NCBI GenBank assembly: GCA_035761805.1 | Contig: DASTQL010000058.1 | Coordinates: 1 to 7,317, forward strand | Source: DASTQL01 sp035761805 | GTDB taxonomy: Bacteria; Actinomycetota; Actinomycetes; Jiangellales; Jiangellaceae | Direction: 5' to 3' | DNA: 7,317 bases | In this document: in pieces, positions 1 to 6,296 of the stretch | Position numbering within the stretch: position 1 is the first letter of the stretch | Layout of the letters: each line of letters opens with the position of its first letter | The notes under the pieces: generated by a model | What the model saw: only the letters and a program-made list of their open reading frames with translations | What the model was told of the DNA's origin: nothing | The model's database searches: none | Made by a program: the position numbers and the translations under genes

Positions 1-647
1 ACGCGGATGCCGTCGAGCTTCCACTCCACGCCGGCCGCCCCGGTACGGGACAGCGCGTCCGCGACGGTCGGTGCGCTCTGCGCGAGCATCGGCTTCACTG
101 GGCTGCCGACCGCCAGCCGGAAGTCTGCCAGGCCGGCCGCACCCCGGGCGAGGACCTCGCGGGCCACGGGGGTCAAGGACCCCGCCACGGTGACGGCTCG
201 GCGCAGGTCGGCTGCGCGCACGCCCGCGGCGACGGCCACCGCCTCGGTCACGACGCCGTCGAGCGCTCCCTGGCGGAGCTCACCGGAGACGAGCCCGCCG
301 AGCAGCCGCTGCTCGACCGACGTCGCGCGTGCCAGCAGTGCGGCGAGCCGGGCCCGCCGCTCCGCGGTGGACCCGCGCCCCGACAGCGCACCCAGCCCCT
401 CGAAGACCTCGTCGACCTCCAGGACGCCCAGAGTCGGGGTCGACGCGGGTGGCGGCATGTCCCGCAACGATGCCCAGCCCACGCCCGGACGCCGTTGGCG
501 CAGCGCCCCCGAGAGATACGCGACCACCACCGGCACCTCTGGCGTGGCCGCCGCCGAGAGGCATGCCGCGAGCAGCGCGACCTTGCCCGACCGCGCGGAC
601 GTGGCGGCCACGGCGAGCGAGGTCTCGGCGACCTGGTGGAGCAGCAC
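1..647 (-). CDS. ligB: ATP-dependent DNA ligase LigB, N-terminal part (3' end outside window)
   Basis: ATP-dependent DNA ligase that seals nicks through a lysine-AMP intermediate; in actinobacteria it is an accessory ligase beside the essential NAD-dependent LigA. About 215 residues are visible. They begin MLLHQVAETSLAVAATS and contain GELRQGALDGVVTEAVA and KPMLAQSAPTVADAL, matching from memory the N-terminal domain of mycobacterial LigB (Rv3062) almost block for block. The frame reaches the left edge in EWKLDGIRV, nucleotidyltransferase motif I (KxDGxR). The AMP-accepting lysine is about residue 210 (codon at 18-20). The remaining adenylation motifs and the OB-fold lie outside the window. 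I chose GTG 647 because the homologue starts exactly there and GAGGGG lies 12 nt upstream. ATG 689 (14 residues longer) and GTG 710 are in-frame alternatives; an in-frame TGA lies at 735-737. It is divergent from the gene at 959. Family call very sure, start less so. Confidence 0.93.
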   Translation of the reverse strand, partial: MLLHQVAETSLAVAATSARSGKVALLAACLSAAATPEVPVVVAYLSGALRQRRPGVGWASLRDMPPPASTPTLGVLEVDEVFEGLGALSGRGSTAERRARLAALLARATSVEQRLLGGLVSGELRQGALDGVVTEAVAVAAGVRAADLRRAVTVAGSLTPVAREVLARGAAGLADFRLAVGSPVKPMLAQSAPTVADALSRTGAAGVEWKLDGIR

Positions 648-958
648 GGCCCGAGTCTGCCCCTCGGCGCCGACAAGTCGTCGCTCCATCGCCGACGCAT
701 CATGATCCACACGGTCGACCCCCGACCGGCCGGATCATGAGACGCAGACCCATATGGCTGGCGGTGCAGATCTGGTTGTGGCACGCTTCGCCCCGTGCGC
801 GCGACCCCCCGTCTCGGTACGCCGGCAGTGCCCGGCGTCGCGGGTGCGCGCGCCCTCCTCGCGCTCTCGTGCGCGTGTCGTCGCTGTCGCTGACCTCCGC
901 GATCCCGTGGGCCGGTCCGGATCCGGCCGCCCACGCCGACGACTCCCGAGGACGACCC
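648..958. other. Divergent intergenic region between ligB and the gene at 959
   Basis: This 311-bp stretch separates two divergent genes and must hold both promoters. The clear structure is the two-level palindrome at 700-740. Reading frames run through it on both strands, as expected at this G+C, but their translations are Arg/Pro/Ala-rich and look like nothing known. The frame of the gene at 959 is open back to 329 and has an ATG at 737, so an N-terminal extension of 74 residues cannot be excluded. Bases 750-785 are locally less GC-rich. I could not assign a convincing -35/-10 pair for either gene. Confidence 0.6.
700..740. repeat. 41-bp two-level palindrome upstream of ligB
   Basis: Outer arms of 9 bp, TCATGATCC at 700-708 and GGATCATGA at 732-740, are perfect inverted repeats. 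Nested inside are 6-bp arms CGGTCG at 712-717 and CGACCG at 723-728 around a 5-nt centre. Both pairs share the same centre, position 720; only the 3-nt stretches at 709-711 and 729-731 do not pair. The outer arms are AT-rich for this genome. It ends 53 bp before the chosen ligB start, which suits an operator for a dimeric repressor or a hairpin in the ligB leader. No known operator consensus was recognised. Confidence 0.6.
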
Positions 959-1393
959 GTGCAGCTGCAGGAGTGGACCCGCGACCTGGCCGGTCGTGGC
1001 ATCACCGTGACGGCCCCGACCACCACCGTTCCCGTCGACCTGTGGGCGTTGACCGCCGACGGGCTGGCGCTGCACCTGCGCTGCCGCGGGCGCCGGGTGC
1101 GGCTTTCGGTGTGGGCGGCCGCGGCCCTACGACGGGCGGTGCCCGGGCCGGTTGTCGACCTGCCGGGTCACCCCGCCCAGGACGAGCGACTCGTCGGCCT
1201 GCACGAGGCCCCCACCGCACCCCTGGTCGTGCCGGCCGGCGTGGAGCCCGAGCGGGTCGTCGAGATCGACGGGGCCGAGCGCTTCGGGTGGACAGGGATC
1301 GAAGCCGGCCGCCTCACCGTGGGTGAGGCAGCCGGCCTGCTGGACGAGCTCATGGTCGATGCGGGCCTCGTGCGCGCGCCCGTCGCAGCCTGA
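959..1393 (+). CDS. Uncharacterised 144-residue protein
   Basis: I do not recognise a family. The product is a small soluble-looking protein with no signal peptide and no membrane segment. Its N-terminal half looks like alternating short strands: GITVTAP, PVDLWALTADGLALHLRCRGRRVRLSVW, then a basic helix AAALRRAV. The C-terminal half has an acidic part (ERVVEIDGAERFGWTGIEAGRLT) and a probable closing helix VGEAAGLLDELMVDAGL. The start is GTG 959 because GAGGAC at 948-953 ends 5 nt before it (7 nt from the GAGG core). The frame is open upstream to 329, and ATG 737 would add 74 residues, but the extra translation looks non-coding. It is divergent from ligB and convergent with the protease gene, whose stop codon is 23 bp away, so it is probably a single-gene unit. 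Coding is supported by the good ribosome site and the change to a plausible protein composition right after it. Confidence 0.68.
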   Translation: MQLQEWTRDLAGRGITVTAPTTTVPVDLWALTADGLALHLRCRGRRVRLSVWAAAALRRAVPGPVVDLPGHPAQDERLVGLHEAPTAPLVVPAGVEPERVVEIDGAERFGWTGIEAGRLTVGEAAGLLDELMVDAGLVRAPVAA

Positions 1394-1410
1394 CCAACGC
1401 CGGTCGCCAC

Positions 1411-1420
1411 CTGACGTCAG
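1411..1420. repeat. 10-bp perfect palindrome at the convergent gene ends
   Basis: CTGACGTCAG reads the same on both strands. It overlaps the stop codon of the protease gene (TCA at 1417-1419 on this strand) and lies 17 bp after the stop of the gene at 959. The whole gap between the two convergent stops is only 23 bp. Weak complementarity between CAACGCCGG (1395-1403) and CCGGTTG (1421-1427) could form a longer imperfect hairpin, but there is no U-tract. A role in bidirectional termination is possible and unproven. Confidence 0.3.
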
Positions 1421-2679
1421 CCGGTTGCGCCGTCGCTACCCAGGGTGATCTCGACGGTTCGCGTGTCGCCACCGCTCGAGACCGTCACCTCGACCGAGTC
1501 GCCCGGACGGTACGACCGGACCGCGGCGACCAGCTCGTCGCCGTCGGCCAGCAACCGGTCGCCGACCCGGGTGACGACGTCGCCCTCCCGCAGTCCGGCG
1601 CTGTCGGCGGCGCCGCCTGGCTCGACCGCGGCGACGAGTGCACCCGGTGAGCCGTCGGTCGTGCTGCCCACCGAGACCCCCAGCCGGGCGTGCGTCGCCG
1701 TCCCCGAGTCGCGCAGCTCCTCGGCGATCGGGCGCGCCTGATCGATGGGGATGGCGAAGCCGAGGCCGATGGAGCCCTGGCTCCCCGGCGCGGTCGCGAT
1801 CGCGCTGTTGATGCCGACGACCTCGCCGGCCATGTTGACCAGCGGTCCGCCGGAGTTGCCGGGGTTGATCGGCGCGTCGGTCTGTACGGCGTCGATGACG
1901 GTGCTGCCGTCCGGCCCTGCGTCCGTCGTGCGCACCGGGCGCTCCAGCGCGGAGACGATCCCGGTCGTCACGGTCCCGTCCAGCCCGAGCGGGGACCCGA
2001 TCGCCACGAGCTGCTCGCCGACGGCCAGGTCGGACGAGCTCCCGAGCGTCGCGGGGGTGAGGCCGCCGACGTCCTCGGCCTGGAGGACGGCCAGGTCGGT
2101 GAGCGGGTCGAGGCCCACGACGGTCGCCGTCGCCGTCGTGCCGTCCTGGAAGCTGACGACGACGTCACCCCCGGACGCGGCCACCTCCACGACGTGGTTG
2201 TTCGTGAGGATCAGCCCGTCCGAGCTGAGCACGACGCCGGAGCCGGTGCCCTGGCCCGTACCCGACGCAACCTGGACCGAGACGACGCTCGGCAGCACTG
2301 CCGCCGCCACGTCCTCGACACTCGACATGGCCGAGGAGCCTGCGCTGTCCCCGGCGTCGCTGGAGGTCGGCGCGGCGTCGAGGCTCGACGTCGAGGTCGT
2401 GGCGTCCGAGTCGTCGAGGGCCGTGTACGCGGCCCCGCCTGCGGCACCGCCGACGAGGCCGGCGCCCAGAGCCAGGGCGGCGAGCAGGGCGAAGCCCCGC
2501 CGGGCCGGCCGCCGAGGGGAGGACGGCGGCCCGGCGGGCGTGGAAGGACCCCCGGGAGGCGTCGGAGCCGCCCACGGGTCGTCGGCACGGGCGCCCGGGG
2601 ACCAGCCGGCGCCCGGGAGAGGGGTAGGCGCCGGGGAGGGGGCCGGCCCGTACGGAGGGAGGGAGCGCGTCTCGGTCAT
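1417..2679 (-). CDS. pepD: Membrane-anchored HtrA-like serine protease with PDZ domain, PepD-like
   Basis: Extracytoplasmic protease/chaperone of the HtrA (DegP/DegS) family that handles misfolded exported proteins; 420 residues. In order: a cytoplasmic Pro/Gly-rich tail (1-61), basic RRPARR, one membrane segment (about 63-87, glycine-rich), a Ser/Thr/Asp-rich linker (89-120), a trypsin-fold domain (about 121-325) and one PDZ domain (about 330-413). The triad is complete: His162 in TNNHVV, Asp195 in DPLTDLAVL, Ser276 in GNSGGP. The PDZ domain shows the GLREGDVV signature near 362-369. The start is ATG 2679, reading MTETRS. The frame happens to stay open upstream through the kinase gene, but that extension is a shadow. 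It lies 40 bp after the kinase stop, in the order of mycobacterial mprA-mprB-pepD. No ribosome site is visible, and an MprA-box-like repeat sits 21 bp upstream, suggesting its own leaderless promoter besides read-through. Symbol by homology and synteny. Confidence 0.93.
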   Translation of the reverse strand: MTETRSLPPYGPAPSPAPTPLPGAGWSPGARADDPWAAPTPPGGPSTPAGPPSSPRRPARRGFALLAALALGAGLVGGAAGGAAYTALDDSDATTSTSSLDAAPTSSDAGDSAGSSAMSSVEDVAAAVLPSVVSVQVASGTGQGTGSGVVLSSDGLILTNNHVVEVAASGGDVVVSFQDGTTATATVVGLDPLTDLAVLQAEDVGGLTPATLGSSSDLAVGEQLVAIGSPLGLDGTVTTGIVSALERPVRTTDAGPDGSTVIDAVQTDAPINPGNSGGPLVNMAGEVVGINSAIATAPGSQGSIGLGFAIPIDQARPIAEELRDSGTATHARLGVSVGSTTDGSPGALVAAVEPGGAADSAGLREGDVVTRVGDRLLADGDELVAAVRSYRPGDSVEVTVSSGGDTRTVEITLGSDGATG

Positions 2680-2685
2680 GGATCG

Positions 2686-2691
2686 AGGCTC
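2686..2691 (-). promoter_or_regulatory. Possible -10 element of the protease gene
   Basis: On the minus strand GAGCCT keeps the A and final T of the actinobacterial -10 pattern. It lies 6 nt before ATG 2679 and 9 nt after the direct-repeat box at 2701-2719, so transcription would begin at or next to the start codon (leaderless). The hexamer alone is weak. The support is that the regulator gene shows the same arrangement (box, 9 nt, CAGACT, 7 nt, ATG). Confidence 0.4.
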
Positions 2692-2700
2692 GCGTCCGGC

Positions 2701-2719
2701 CCTGAGAGCAGGCTGAGAG
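2701..2719 (-). promoter_or_regulatory. MprA-box-like tandem repeat upstream of the protease gene
   Basis: Read on the minus strand the site is CTCTCAGC-CTG-CTCTCAGG: two 8-bp direct repeats, 7 of 8 identical, with a 3-bp spacer (11-bp period, one helical turn). That is the layout of OmpR/PhoB-family sites, and the MprA box of M. tuberculosis has been described as two loosely conserved 8-bp direct repeats with a short spacer. A third, degenerate copy, CCCTCAAC (6 of 8), continues the 11-bp period at 2723-2730, inside the last kinase codons. The box starts immediately after the kinase stop and ends 21 bp before the protease ATG, where an activator would replace the -35 element. Confidence 0.75.
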
Positions 2720-4123
2720 TCAGTTGAGGGACACCGAAGAACTCGGTACCCAGAAGCGGAGGCGGGCCCCGCCACCGGGCGCCCGGTCCGCCCGGACCGC
2801 ACCCTCGTGGCGCTCGGCGGCCGACCGGACGATCGCGAGGCCGAGCCCCGACCCGGGGAGCGCCCGCGCCTCGGGGGAGCGGTAGAAGCGCTCGAACACG
2901 TGCGGCAGGTCGGTCTCCGCGATCCCGGGTCCCTCGTCGACGATCTCGAGCGTCCCGTCGTGCAGCGTGACCCGGACCGTGCCGCCGGGGGGCGACCACT
3001 TCGCGGCGTTGTCGAGGAGGTTGGTGACCGCTCTGGCGAGCAGCTGGGCGTCACCGTGGACGGGCCACGGCTCGGTGCTGACCCGGAAGGCCAGGCCCGG
3101 CGCGCGGCGGCGCACCCGGCCCACCGCCTCTGCGACCGTCTCGGCGAGGTCGAGGTCCTGCCGCGGGCCTTCGTCGGCGTCCTCCCGCGACAGCTCGACG
3201 AGGTCGGCCACCAGTGCGCCGAGCTCCTCGAGCTGGTCTCGCACGTCCCGGATGAGCGCGGTGTGCTCGACCGGGTCGAGCCCGCCCTGCCGGTCGGCCT
3301 GGGCGAGCAGGTCCAGGTTGGTGCGGAGGCTGGTGAGCGGGGTCCGCAGCTCGTGCCCCGCGTCGGCCACGAGCCGGCGCTGGCGGTCCTGCGCCTCCGC
3401 CAGCGCTGCCAGCATGGCGTTGAACGAGTGGGCGAGTCGGCCGATCTCGTCCGTACGGTCGGCGGGGACGTCGATCGGGTCGGGCCTTCCCGTCGCGGCC
3501 ACGTGCTCGGCGGCCGCCGTGAGGCGCTCCACCGGGCGCAACCCGGCGCGGGCGATGACCAGCCCCGCGTAGGCCGCCAGCAGGACACCGGCGCCTCCGA
3601 CGACGAGCAGGACCAGGCGGAGTCGCCGGAGGAGCTCGTCCGTGGTGCTTGTCGGCTGAGCGAAGACCAGGGCGACCCCGGGTGACGCGGGAACCGCGAC
3701 GACGCGGAACTCGACTCCGTCCAACACCGCCGAACGCACACTCTGAGCAGCGGTGCCGCGAGCAACGGCGAGCTCTCCGCGTCCGGCCTGGGAGAGCTCA
3801 CGGCCACCGGCGAAGCCGAGGTATCGCCCGTCGGCGCCCAGCAGGGCGATGCCCACGTCTTGCGCGCCGACGGCGCCGGGGGGGATCTGTGCCAGTGCGA
3901 CAGGGTCGACGATCCCGGCGTCGACCACGGCCTGAGCCCGCTCCAGCAACGCCTCGTCGCGTTGCTCCAGCAGCTCGTTCCGCACGGTCGCGTACGCGGC
4001 CAGCGAGGTCAGCAGCACGGCGAGTCCCACCCCGAGCGCCGCGAGCGCGCTCACCCGCGACCGCAGGCTCAGCCGGCCGATCCGCTCCTGGAGACCGGCC
4101 GGCGCGGGCCGGTCCCGGTTCAC
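2720..4123 (-). CDS. mprB: Sensor histidine kinase, MprB-like
   Basis: Membrane sensor kinase of an envelope-stress two-component system; 467 residues. Order: short cytoplasmic N-terminus, membrane segment about 24-46, extracytoplasmic sensor of about 120 residues (47-167), second membrane segment about 169-191, HAMP about 192-245, dimerisation/phosphoacceptor domain with His257 in DAGHELRTPLTSLRTN, then the ATPase domain: N-box NLLDNAAKWSPPGG (368-381), G1 DEGPGI (396-401), F-box region VFERFYRS, G2 GSGLGLAIV (424-432). DAGHELRTPLTSLRTN, DNAAKWSPPGG and ARALPGSGLGLAIV match MprB of M. tuberculosis from memory. All catalytic motifs are intact. The start is GTG 4123, overlapping the regulator stop by 4 nt (GTGA), which implies translational coupling. 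The protease lies downstream. In mycobacteria MprB senses envelope damage, partly through chaperone contact with its external domain; whether this sensor does so is inference. Confidence 0.94.
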   Translation of the reverse strand: MNRDRPAPAGLQERIGRLSLRSRVSALAALGVGLAVLLTSLAAYATVRNELLEQRDEALLERAQAVVDAGIVDPVALAQIPPGAVGAQDVGIALLGADGRYLGFAGGRELSQAGRGELAVARGTAAQSVRSAVLDGVEFRVVAVPASPGVALVFAQPTSTTDELLRRLRLVLLVVGGAGVLLAAYAGLVIARAGLRPVERLTAAAEHVAATGRPDPIDVPADRTDEIGRLAHSFNAMLAALAEAQDRQRRLVADAGHELRTPLTSLRTNLDLLAQADRQGGLDPVEHTALIRDVRDQLEELGALVADLVELSREDADEGPRQDLDLAETVAEAVGRVRRRAPGLAFRVSTEPWPVHGDAQLLARAVTNLLDNAAKWSPPGGTVRVTLHDGTLEIVDEGPGIAETDLPHVFERFYRSPEARALPGSGLGLAIVRSAAERHEGAVRADRAPGGGARLRFWVPSSSVSLN

Positions 4124-4803
4124 GGCGGCGTCTCGCGGGCGACGTAGCCGACGCCGCGCACGGTGTGGATCAACCGGGGCTCGCCCTCAGCCTCGGTCTT
4201 GCGGCGCAGGTAGCCGACGTAGACCTCGAGCGAGTTGGCCGTCGTGGGGAAGTCGTAGCCCCAGACCTCCTCGAGGATGCGGTCGCGGGTGAGCACCTGG
4301 CGCGGATGTCGCAGCAGGAGCTCGAGCAGCGAGAACTCCGTGCGCGTCAGCCGGATCGGCCGGTCCCCCCGCCGTACGTCGCGGGTGCCCGGGTCCAAGG
4401 TGAGGTCGGCCAGCCGTAGCTGGTCCTCGTCGGCGGCGCTGCGGACGGCCCGACGCAGCAGGGCCCGCAGGCGTGCCAGCAGCTCCTCGAGCGCGAAGGG
4501 CTTGGGCAGGTAGTCGTCGGCGCCCGCGTCGAGGCCTGCGACCCGGTCGGACACCTCGTCCCGTGCCGTGAGCATGAGCACGGGCACGTCGTCCCCGGCG
4601 GCCCGCAAGGCGCGGCACGTGGCCAGCCCGTCCAACCGCGGCATCATCACGTCCAGCACCACGGCGTCCGGGCGTTGCCTTGCGAGGCGGTGCAACCCTT
4701 CCTCGCCGTCCGCGGCCACGTCCACCTCGTACCCGTTGAAGGCCAGGGAGCGGCGCAGCGAGTCGCGTACGGCGGGGTCGTCGTCGACGACGAGGACGCG
4801 CAT
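4120..4803 (-). CDS. mprA: OmpR-family response regulator, MprA-like
   Basis: DNA-binding response regulator, 227 residues, the full family length. The receiver domain (1-118) shows the acidic pair at 7-8 in VVDDD, phosphoacceptor Asp51 in VLDVMMPRLDG, Thr79 in LTARD and Lys101 in LPKPFALEELLAR. The winged-helix domain (about 129-224) has TRTEFSLLELLLRHP, RILEEVWGYDF, the recognition-helix region NSLEVYVGYLRRKTEAEGEPRLIHTVRGVGY and the end RETPP. The match to M. tuberculosis MprA, recalled from memory, is very close in both domains. In particular the recognition helix (EVYVGYLRRKTEA) is the same, so a similar DNA target is expected. That fits the direct-repeat boxes at 4826-4844 and 2701-2719. 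It is the first gene of the regulator-kinase-protease operon. The start is ATG 4803; no ribosome site is visible and a -10-like CAGACT ends 7 nt upstream, suggesting a leaderless message and autoregulation. Confidence 0.96.
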   Translation of the reverse strand: MRVLVVDDDPAVRDSLRRSLAFNGYEVDVAADGEEGLHRLARQRPDAVVLDVMMPRLDGLATCRALRAAGDDVPVLMLTARDEVSDRVAGLDAGADDYLPKPFALEELLARLRALLRRAVRSAADEDQLRLADLTLDPGTRDVRRGDRPIRLTRTEFSLLELLLRHPRQVLTRDRILEEVWGYDFPTTANSLEVYVGYLRRKTEAEGEPRLIHTVRGVGYVARETPP

Positions 4804-4810
4804 GGCGACC

Positions 4811-4816
4811 AGTCTG
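4811..4816 (-). promoter_or_regulatory. Possible -10 element of the regulator operon
   Basis: CAGACT on the minus strand lies 7 nt before ATG 4803 and exactly 9 nt after the direct-repeat box. This spacing puts the transcription start at the A of the start codon. It is the same arrangement as before the protease gene, which raises confidence in both. Confidence 0.5.
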
Positions 4817-4825
4817 CCGTGGGTG

Positions 4826-4844
4826 GCTGAGAGCTCCCTGAACG
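4826..4844 (-). promoter_or_regulatory. MprA-box-like repeat upstream of the regulator (autoregulation site)
   Basis: On the minus strand: CGTTCAGG-GAG-CTCTCAGC. The proximal 8-mer is identical to one half-site of the protease box. The distal one agrees with the other (CTCTCAGG) at 6 of 8 bases and keeps TCAGG. Spacer 3 bp, total 19 bp, as in the protease box. It ends 22 bp before the regulator ATG, against 21 bp for the protease. It also spans the -35 region of the promoter readable in the opposite direction toward the gene at 4862. Confidence 0.72.
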
Positions 4845-4855
4845 AGCCCTACCAT
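4827..4855 (+). promoter_or_regulatory. Candidate promoter of the gamma-glutamyltransferase-like gene
   Basis: -35-like CTGAGA (4827-4832, 4 of 6 against TTGACA), a 17-bp spacer, then -10 TACCAT (4850-4855, fits TANNNT). The -10 lies 6 nt before GTG 4862, again giving a leaderless start and supporting that start codon. The -35 and most of the spacer coincide with the regulator-binding box on the other strand, so binding there could block this promoter. Confidence 0.45.
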
Positions 4856-4861
4856 CTGCGC

Positions 4862-6262
4862 GTGATCCCTGCGCTACCTCCGGCGGCCGTGGCCGCCGGT
4901 GACGCGACCACGGCCTCGGCCGGGGGGCGCGTCCTGTCGGCCGGCGGCTCGGCGGCCGACGCAGCGGTGGCGGCGGCACTGACCGCCTGCGCCGCCGAGA
5001 CCGTGCTGACTGGCCTGGCGGGTGGCGGCTTCGCCACCTACTGGGACTCAGTCGCCAGGAGGTCGACCACGGTCGACTTCTTCGTAGCCGTTCCTGGGCT
5101 GGGGCTCGACCGGCCCGTGGCCCCCATGCGAGAGATCGAGGTGGTTTTCGGGCCGCAGCGACTCGAGTACTGGGCCGGTGCCGCCACCGTGGCCGTACCG
5201 GGGCTGCCCGCCGGGCTGGCCGAGGTGCACCGCCGGTGGGGAGTGCTGCCCTGGGCTGAGGTGGTCGAGCCGGCCAGGACGGTCGCGGCCGTGGGTGCAC
5301 CGATGTCCACGGCGCAGGCCACGGTCCTGGTCGACGTCAAGGAGGCCATGCTGCTCGACCCGGCCGGTGCGGCGTCGTACGCGCCGGGCGGCCGCCTGCT
5401 GGCGCCAGGAGAGCGGTTGCACCACCCAGGGCTCGCCGACGCGCTCGACCTGCTGGTGGCGGAGGGTGCCGGCGCCTTCTACTCCGGACCGGCCGCCGAG
5501 ATCATGCTCCGACTCGTCGCCGAGCGCGGCGGTGCGCTGACCGCCGACGACCTGGCGTCCTACGAGGTCCGGGTGGCGGCCGCCCGGCAGGTCGACTTCG
5601 CGGGGTACCGGGTCCACGGACGCTCCGACCTCCTCGACCTGCTCGGCACGCTCGGGCGCCTCCCCGCCGACCTCGGTGAGGTGGACGACGTCCGCCGCGT
5701 GGAGGCCTGGGTCCGGGCCCTGCTCGGGTCCCAGCACCCGTGGGGCACGACCAACGTCTGCGCGGTCGACGAGGCGGGCAATGCGTGCGTCGTGACGACC
5801 AGCCTCGGTCTGGGCTCCGGCGACTGGCTCCCGGGGCTCGGGATGCACCTGAACTCGATGCTGGGCGAGGGCGAGCTGATGCGCGGGTCGCATCCACCCG
5901 GGTCACGGGTGGACTCCATGATGTGCCCGGTCGTCGCCACGGACGCTGTCGGCCTGGCCCTGGCCGCGGGAGCGGCCGGTGGGTCGCGGATCCGGTCGGC
6001 GATGGTGCAGGTGCTGACCGGCGTGCTGGCCGAGGGCCTCACCCCAGCCGAGGCCGTCGAGCGCGCCCGGATCAACCCGGTCCCGGGCCTGGTCCACGCC
6101 GAGCCCGGTGCCCCCGAGCCCGCGCTGGAGGCGTTGGAGCTGGCCGGGCTGCGGGTCGAGCGGTGGGAGTCGCAGGCCGCCTACTTCGGGGGGGTCTCGG
6201 TCGTGGGACGCCACGGGATCGCGGCGGACCCGCGCCGGGCCGGCGCAGCGGTCCTCGCCTGA
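4862..6262 (+). CDS. Gamma-glutamyltransferase-like Ntn hydrolase, short form
   Basis: Member of the gamma-glutamyltransferase (GGT) family: self-cleaving N-terminal nucleophile hydrolases that remove or transfer the gamma-glutamyl group of glutathione or related amides. 466 residues. The N-terminal part has GGSAADAAVAAALTA (28-42), LTGLAGGGFATYW and DFFVAVPG (72-79), the last typical of the non-E. coli branch. The processing site is GTTNVCAVD: Thr296 aligns with the catalytic Thr of E. coli GGT (TTHYSVVD), giving subunits of about 295 and 171 residues. The small subunit has GMHLNSMLGEGEL (327-339), RVDSMMCP (349-356; one of the two oxyanion serines of E. coli is Met) and GAAGGSRI (370-377). 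Odd: the usual PPPSSGG segment and about 70 following residues are missing before the cleavage site, and there is no signal peptide, so it is probably cytoplasmic. Start GTG 4862 fits the leaderless promoter; GTG 4823 is an in-frame alternative. Family sure; activity and substrate unknown. Confidence 0.88.
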   Translation: MIPALPPAAVAAGDATTASAGGRVLSAGGSAADAAVAAALTACAAETVLTGLAGGGFATYWDSVARRSTTVDFFVAVPGLGLDRPVAPMREIEVVFGPQRLEYWAGAATVAVPGLPAGLAEVHRRWGVLPWAEVVEPARTVAAVGAPMSTAQATVLVDVKEAMLLDPAGAASYAPGGRLLAPGERLHHPGLADALDLLVAEGAGAFYSGPAAEIMLRLVAERGGALTADDLASYEVRVAAARQVDFAGYRVHGRSDLLDLLGTLGRLPADLGEVDDVRRVEAWVRALLGSQHPWGTTNVCAVDEAGNACVVTTSLGLGSGDWLPGLGMHLNSMLGEGELMRGSHPPGSRVDSMMCPVVATDAVGLALAAGAAGGSRIRSAMVQVLTGVLAEGLTPAEAVERARINPVPGLVHAEPGAPEPALEALELAGLRVERWESQAAYFGGVSVVGRHGIAADPRRAGAAVLA

Positions 6263-6296
6263 GCCGCGGGTCCGCGGTCGAGCGGCGACCGGGACC

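Noticed and set aside
7..705. 232-codon plus-strand ORF over the ligB region.
   Set aside because: It is antisense to the recognised ligase. Its translation is low-complexity Arg/Ser/Ala/Pro, typical of GC-rich shadows.
768..790. TGGCAC motif resembling a sigma-54 -24 element.
   Set aside because: There is no GC at the -12 position with correct spacing, and actinobacteria generally lack sigma-54.
248..1075. 275-codon minus-strand ORF spanning ligB, the palindrome and the gene at 959.
   Set aside because: It is in a different frame from LigB (MMRRRWSDDLSAPRGR at the start region), crosses a divergent gene pair and is Arg-rich. Treated as a shadow.
2680..3807. Open frame continuous with the protease frame, making a 796-codon ORF across the kinase gene.
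   Set aside because: The upstream part is Ser/Arg/Pro-rich with no domain and lies opposite in frame to the clear MprB-like kinase on the same strand. The protease proper begins at MTETRS. It is not a kinase-protease fusion.
4568..4861. 98-codon N-terminal extension of the GGT-like gene.
   Set aside because: It would run antisense through the receiver domain of the regulator and its translation is Ser/Arg-rich. The family homology begins just after GTG 4862.
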